Below are positions 5,882 through 7,133 of a stretch of DNA of 7,133 nucleotides, piece after piece. Position numbers and translations under genes: made by a program. Position 1 is the stretch's first letter; each line of letters starts with the position of its first letter. This DNA is from an uncultured Lachnospiraceae bacterium. GTDB taxonomy: Bacteria > Bacillota > Clostridia > Lachnospirales > Lachnospiraceae. The stretch is from assembly GCA_910577065.1 (NCBI GenBank), contig CAJTLD010000128.1, positions 1 to 7,133 on the forward strand, in the 5' to 3' direction. A model generated the notes under the pieces. The model was not told the origin of the DNA and did not search any database. It was given only the letters and a program-made list of their open reading frames with translations.

Positions 5882-6655
5882 CTATATTGCCAAAATAAAG
5901 TCATCCTGTTTTTTGTAGAAAATATAAGTTCCCAGTACAGACAGCCCGATCCCATATGCCAGGGCCATCAGAAAATACTCCATACTCAACGGCTCGCCCA
6001 TCATTGCATAACGGAAATTCATAATAATGCAGTACAGCGGGTTGTATTTCAAAATCCAGGAAAACCCGCTTTTCATAATCCGATCCGGCGTATACATAAT
6101 CGCGCTGCAATACATCAAAAGCATCATAAGCACGTCCCAGATATATTCCATATCCCGGAAAAAAACACTGATCGTCGCCAGAATCATACCGCTTCCGTAG
6201 GTTAAAATAAACAACAGCGCAAACGGCACAAACGCATACAGCATGTGCAAGCTCGGCGGCTGTTTACAGTATATGCATAACGGAATCAGTACCAGCAGGG
6301 AAATACTGGTAATTACATAATTATACAAAATACTCGACAGCGGATACAGGTATTTCGGCACATAGACCTTTGTAATCATCGACGCATTGGCGCGTATGGA
6401 TTTTGCCGCCGATTTCGTGGAAACCGAATAAAACGAATACAACAGCTTCCCGCAGAGCACATACAGCGGAAACTTCTCGTCCCCGCGCCCAAGCAGCGTC
6501 CCAAACACCACCGTCAACACAATCGTCGTCAGAAGCGGTTCCAAAAACGACCATAAAATTCCCAGGTAAGACTTCCTGTACTTTAGCTTGACCCCCTTTT
6601 TGACCAACTCCCACAACAAACCTCTCCGTTTCCAAAATGCTTTTAAATGTTCCAT
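5882..6655 (-). CDS. tagG: Teichoic acid / polysaccharide export ABC transporter permease (TagG/Wzm-like)
   Basis: The membrane subunit of the exporter, with 257 residues of the ABC-2 type. The N-terminal amphipathic region leads into LKYRKSYLGILWSFLEPL (24-41), a hallmark of Wzm/TagG permeases. Six hydrophobic segments can be seen at roughly 33-55, 63-79, 103-128, 138-163, 171-189 and 228-247. Conserved loop features include ANASMITKVYVPKYLYPLS (89-107) and ISVFFRDMEYIWDVLM (162-177). The length is normal for the family. The ATG at 6655 follows an AAGGGAAGG-type ribosome site and lies 37 bases after the stop of the upstream transferase gene. It pairs with the ATPase directly downstream. The substrate should be a lipid-linked wall glycopolymer, given the CDP-glycerol genes around it, though an O-antigen-like polysaccharide would use the same family. 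Confidence 0.95.
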   Translation of the reverse strand: MEHLKAFWKRRGLLWELVKKGVKLKYRKSYLGILWSFLEPLLTTIVLTVVFGTLLGRGDEKFPLYVLCGKLLYSFYSVSTKSAAKSIRANASMITKVYVPKYLYPLSSILYNYVITSISLLVLIPLCIYCKQPPSLHMLYAFVPFALLFILTYGSGMILATISVFFRDMEYIWDVLMMLLMYCSAIMYTPDRIMKSGFSWILKYNPLYCIIMNFRYAMMGEPLSMEYFLMALAYGIGLSVLGTYIFYKKQDDFILAI

Positions 6656-6692
6656 CTGTCCCTTCCCTTTGCTTTCTAATTAAAACGCTTAT

Positions 6693-7133
6693 CTATTCCG
6701 GTATTCTGTCCGCAATCAGCCCCGCCACACGAAAGGCGGCCCTCCCGTCTTCCACAGAGCCTTTTTCTTCCAGAAAATCTCTTACCTTCTCTTTATATAC
6801 CAATTCGTCAAAAGATGCAATATGTTTTGCCATCTGCGCATTCGTAAGCGCCACCGGAAACGGCGTTTCCTCCAGCGGATAATAAAGCCCCCGCATCGTT
6901 TCATACGCCTTATAATCCGGCGCATAGAGAAAGGCCGGCCGCCCCGTCAAAAGAAAATCAAACACCGCGCTCGAATAATCCGTCACCACCGCATCCGCCG
7001 CCGCCAAGAGCTCCTGGATATCGGGATATTCCGTCACATCGGCGCAAAACGGCTCCTTGGGCAAAAGTTCTGTAAACTCCTTCATCCTGGGATGCAGCCG
7101 CATTAAAATCAGCCAGCCGCCCCCAAACCGCTC
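6693..7133 (-). CDS. CDP-glycerol glycerophosphotransferase family protein, C-terminal part
   Basis: The frame is open from the right edge to a TAG at 6693-6695, giving 146 residues of a gene that begins outside the window. An ATG at 7103 is internal and not the start, since the frame continues upstream (ERFGGGWLILMRLHPRM). The family motifs of the C-terminal half are present: RLHP, then DIQELLAAADAVVTDYSSAV with FDFLLTGRPAFLYAPD directly after. This matches the HP...TDYSSxxFD pattern of TagB/TagF/TarL enzymes. It is a second transferase of the same family as the 595-residue protein, but the sequences differ clearly (SSAVFDFLLTGRP here, SSNIFEYSLMRRP there), so they are not recent duplicates. 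It may be the primase-type or the polymerase-type member. The missing N-terminal half would be needed to tell. Confidence 0.9.
   Translation of the reverse strand, partial: ERFGGGWLILMRLHPRMKEFTELLPKEPFCADVTEYPDIQELLAAADAVVTDYSSAVFDFLLTGRPAFLYAPDYKAYETMRGLYYPLEETPFPVALTNAQMAKHIASFDELVYKEKVRDFLEEKGSVEDGRAAFRVAGLIADRIPE

Overview
The window looks like a piece of a Gram-positive Clostridia genome, most likely Lachnospiraceae. The reasons are strong AGGAGG-type ribosome sites, tightly packed co-directional genes of moderate GC, a teichoic-acid-type gene set, and an Rpn-family nuclease of a sequence type common in gut Lachnospiraceae. The species cannot be named from the sequence alone. Every gene I can support lies on the minus strand, so transcription runs from high to low coordinates.

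From 7133 down to 711 the genes form one cell-wall or surface glycopolymer cluster. In transcription order it holds: the C-terminal part of a CDP-glycerol glycerophosphotransferase (cut by the window edge); a TagG-type ABC-2 permease; a TagH-type ATPase; a second, full-length 595-residue glycerophosphotransferase-family polymerase with an extra N-terminal domain; an IspD/TarI-type cytidylyltransferase that starts with GTG in a 4-base overlap; a 385-base gap dominated by a large inverted repeat; an extended-SDR NAD-dependent epimerase/dehydratase; and TagD, glycerol-3-phosphate cytidylyltransferase. TagD makes CDP-glycerol. The IspD/TarI and SDR pair plausibly makes a second CDP-activated unit. 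The polymerases add polyol-phosphate units to a lipid-linked chain, and TagGH exports it. Spacings of 3-37 bases and a GTGA overlap indicate an operon, apart from the gap after the cytidylyltransferase gene.

The most unusual item is a 230-bp element at 2311-2540, placed between two genes of the operon. It has 64-nt inverted arms (55 of 64 positions complementary) around two perfect hairpins (10-bp and 14-bp stems) separated by one base. It could be a MITE-like mobile element, a structured RNA, or both.

From 710 to 328 there is a non-coding stretch with a 17-bp GC-rich hairpin and a very good sigma-70/A-type promoter that has an 8-T run in its spacer. This promoter drives the last gene, an Rpn/PD-(D/E)XK nuclease-family protein that runs off the left edge.
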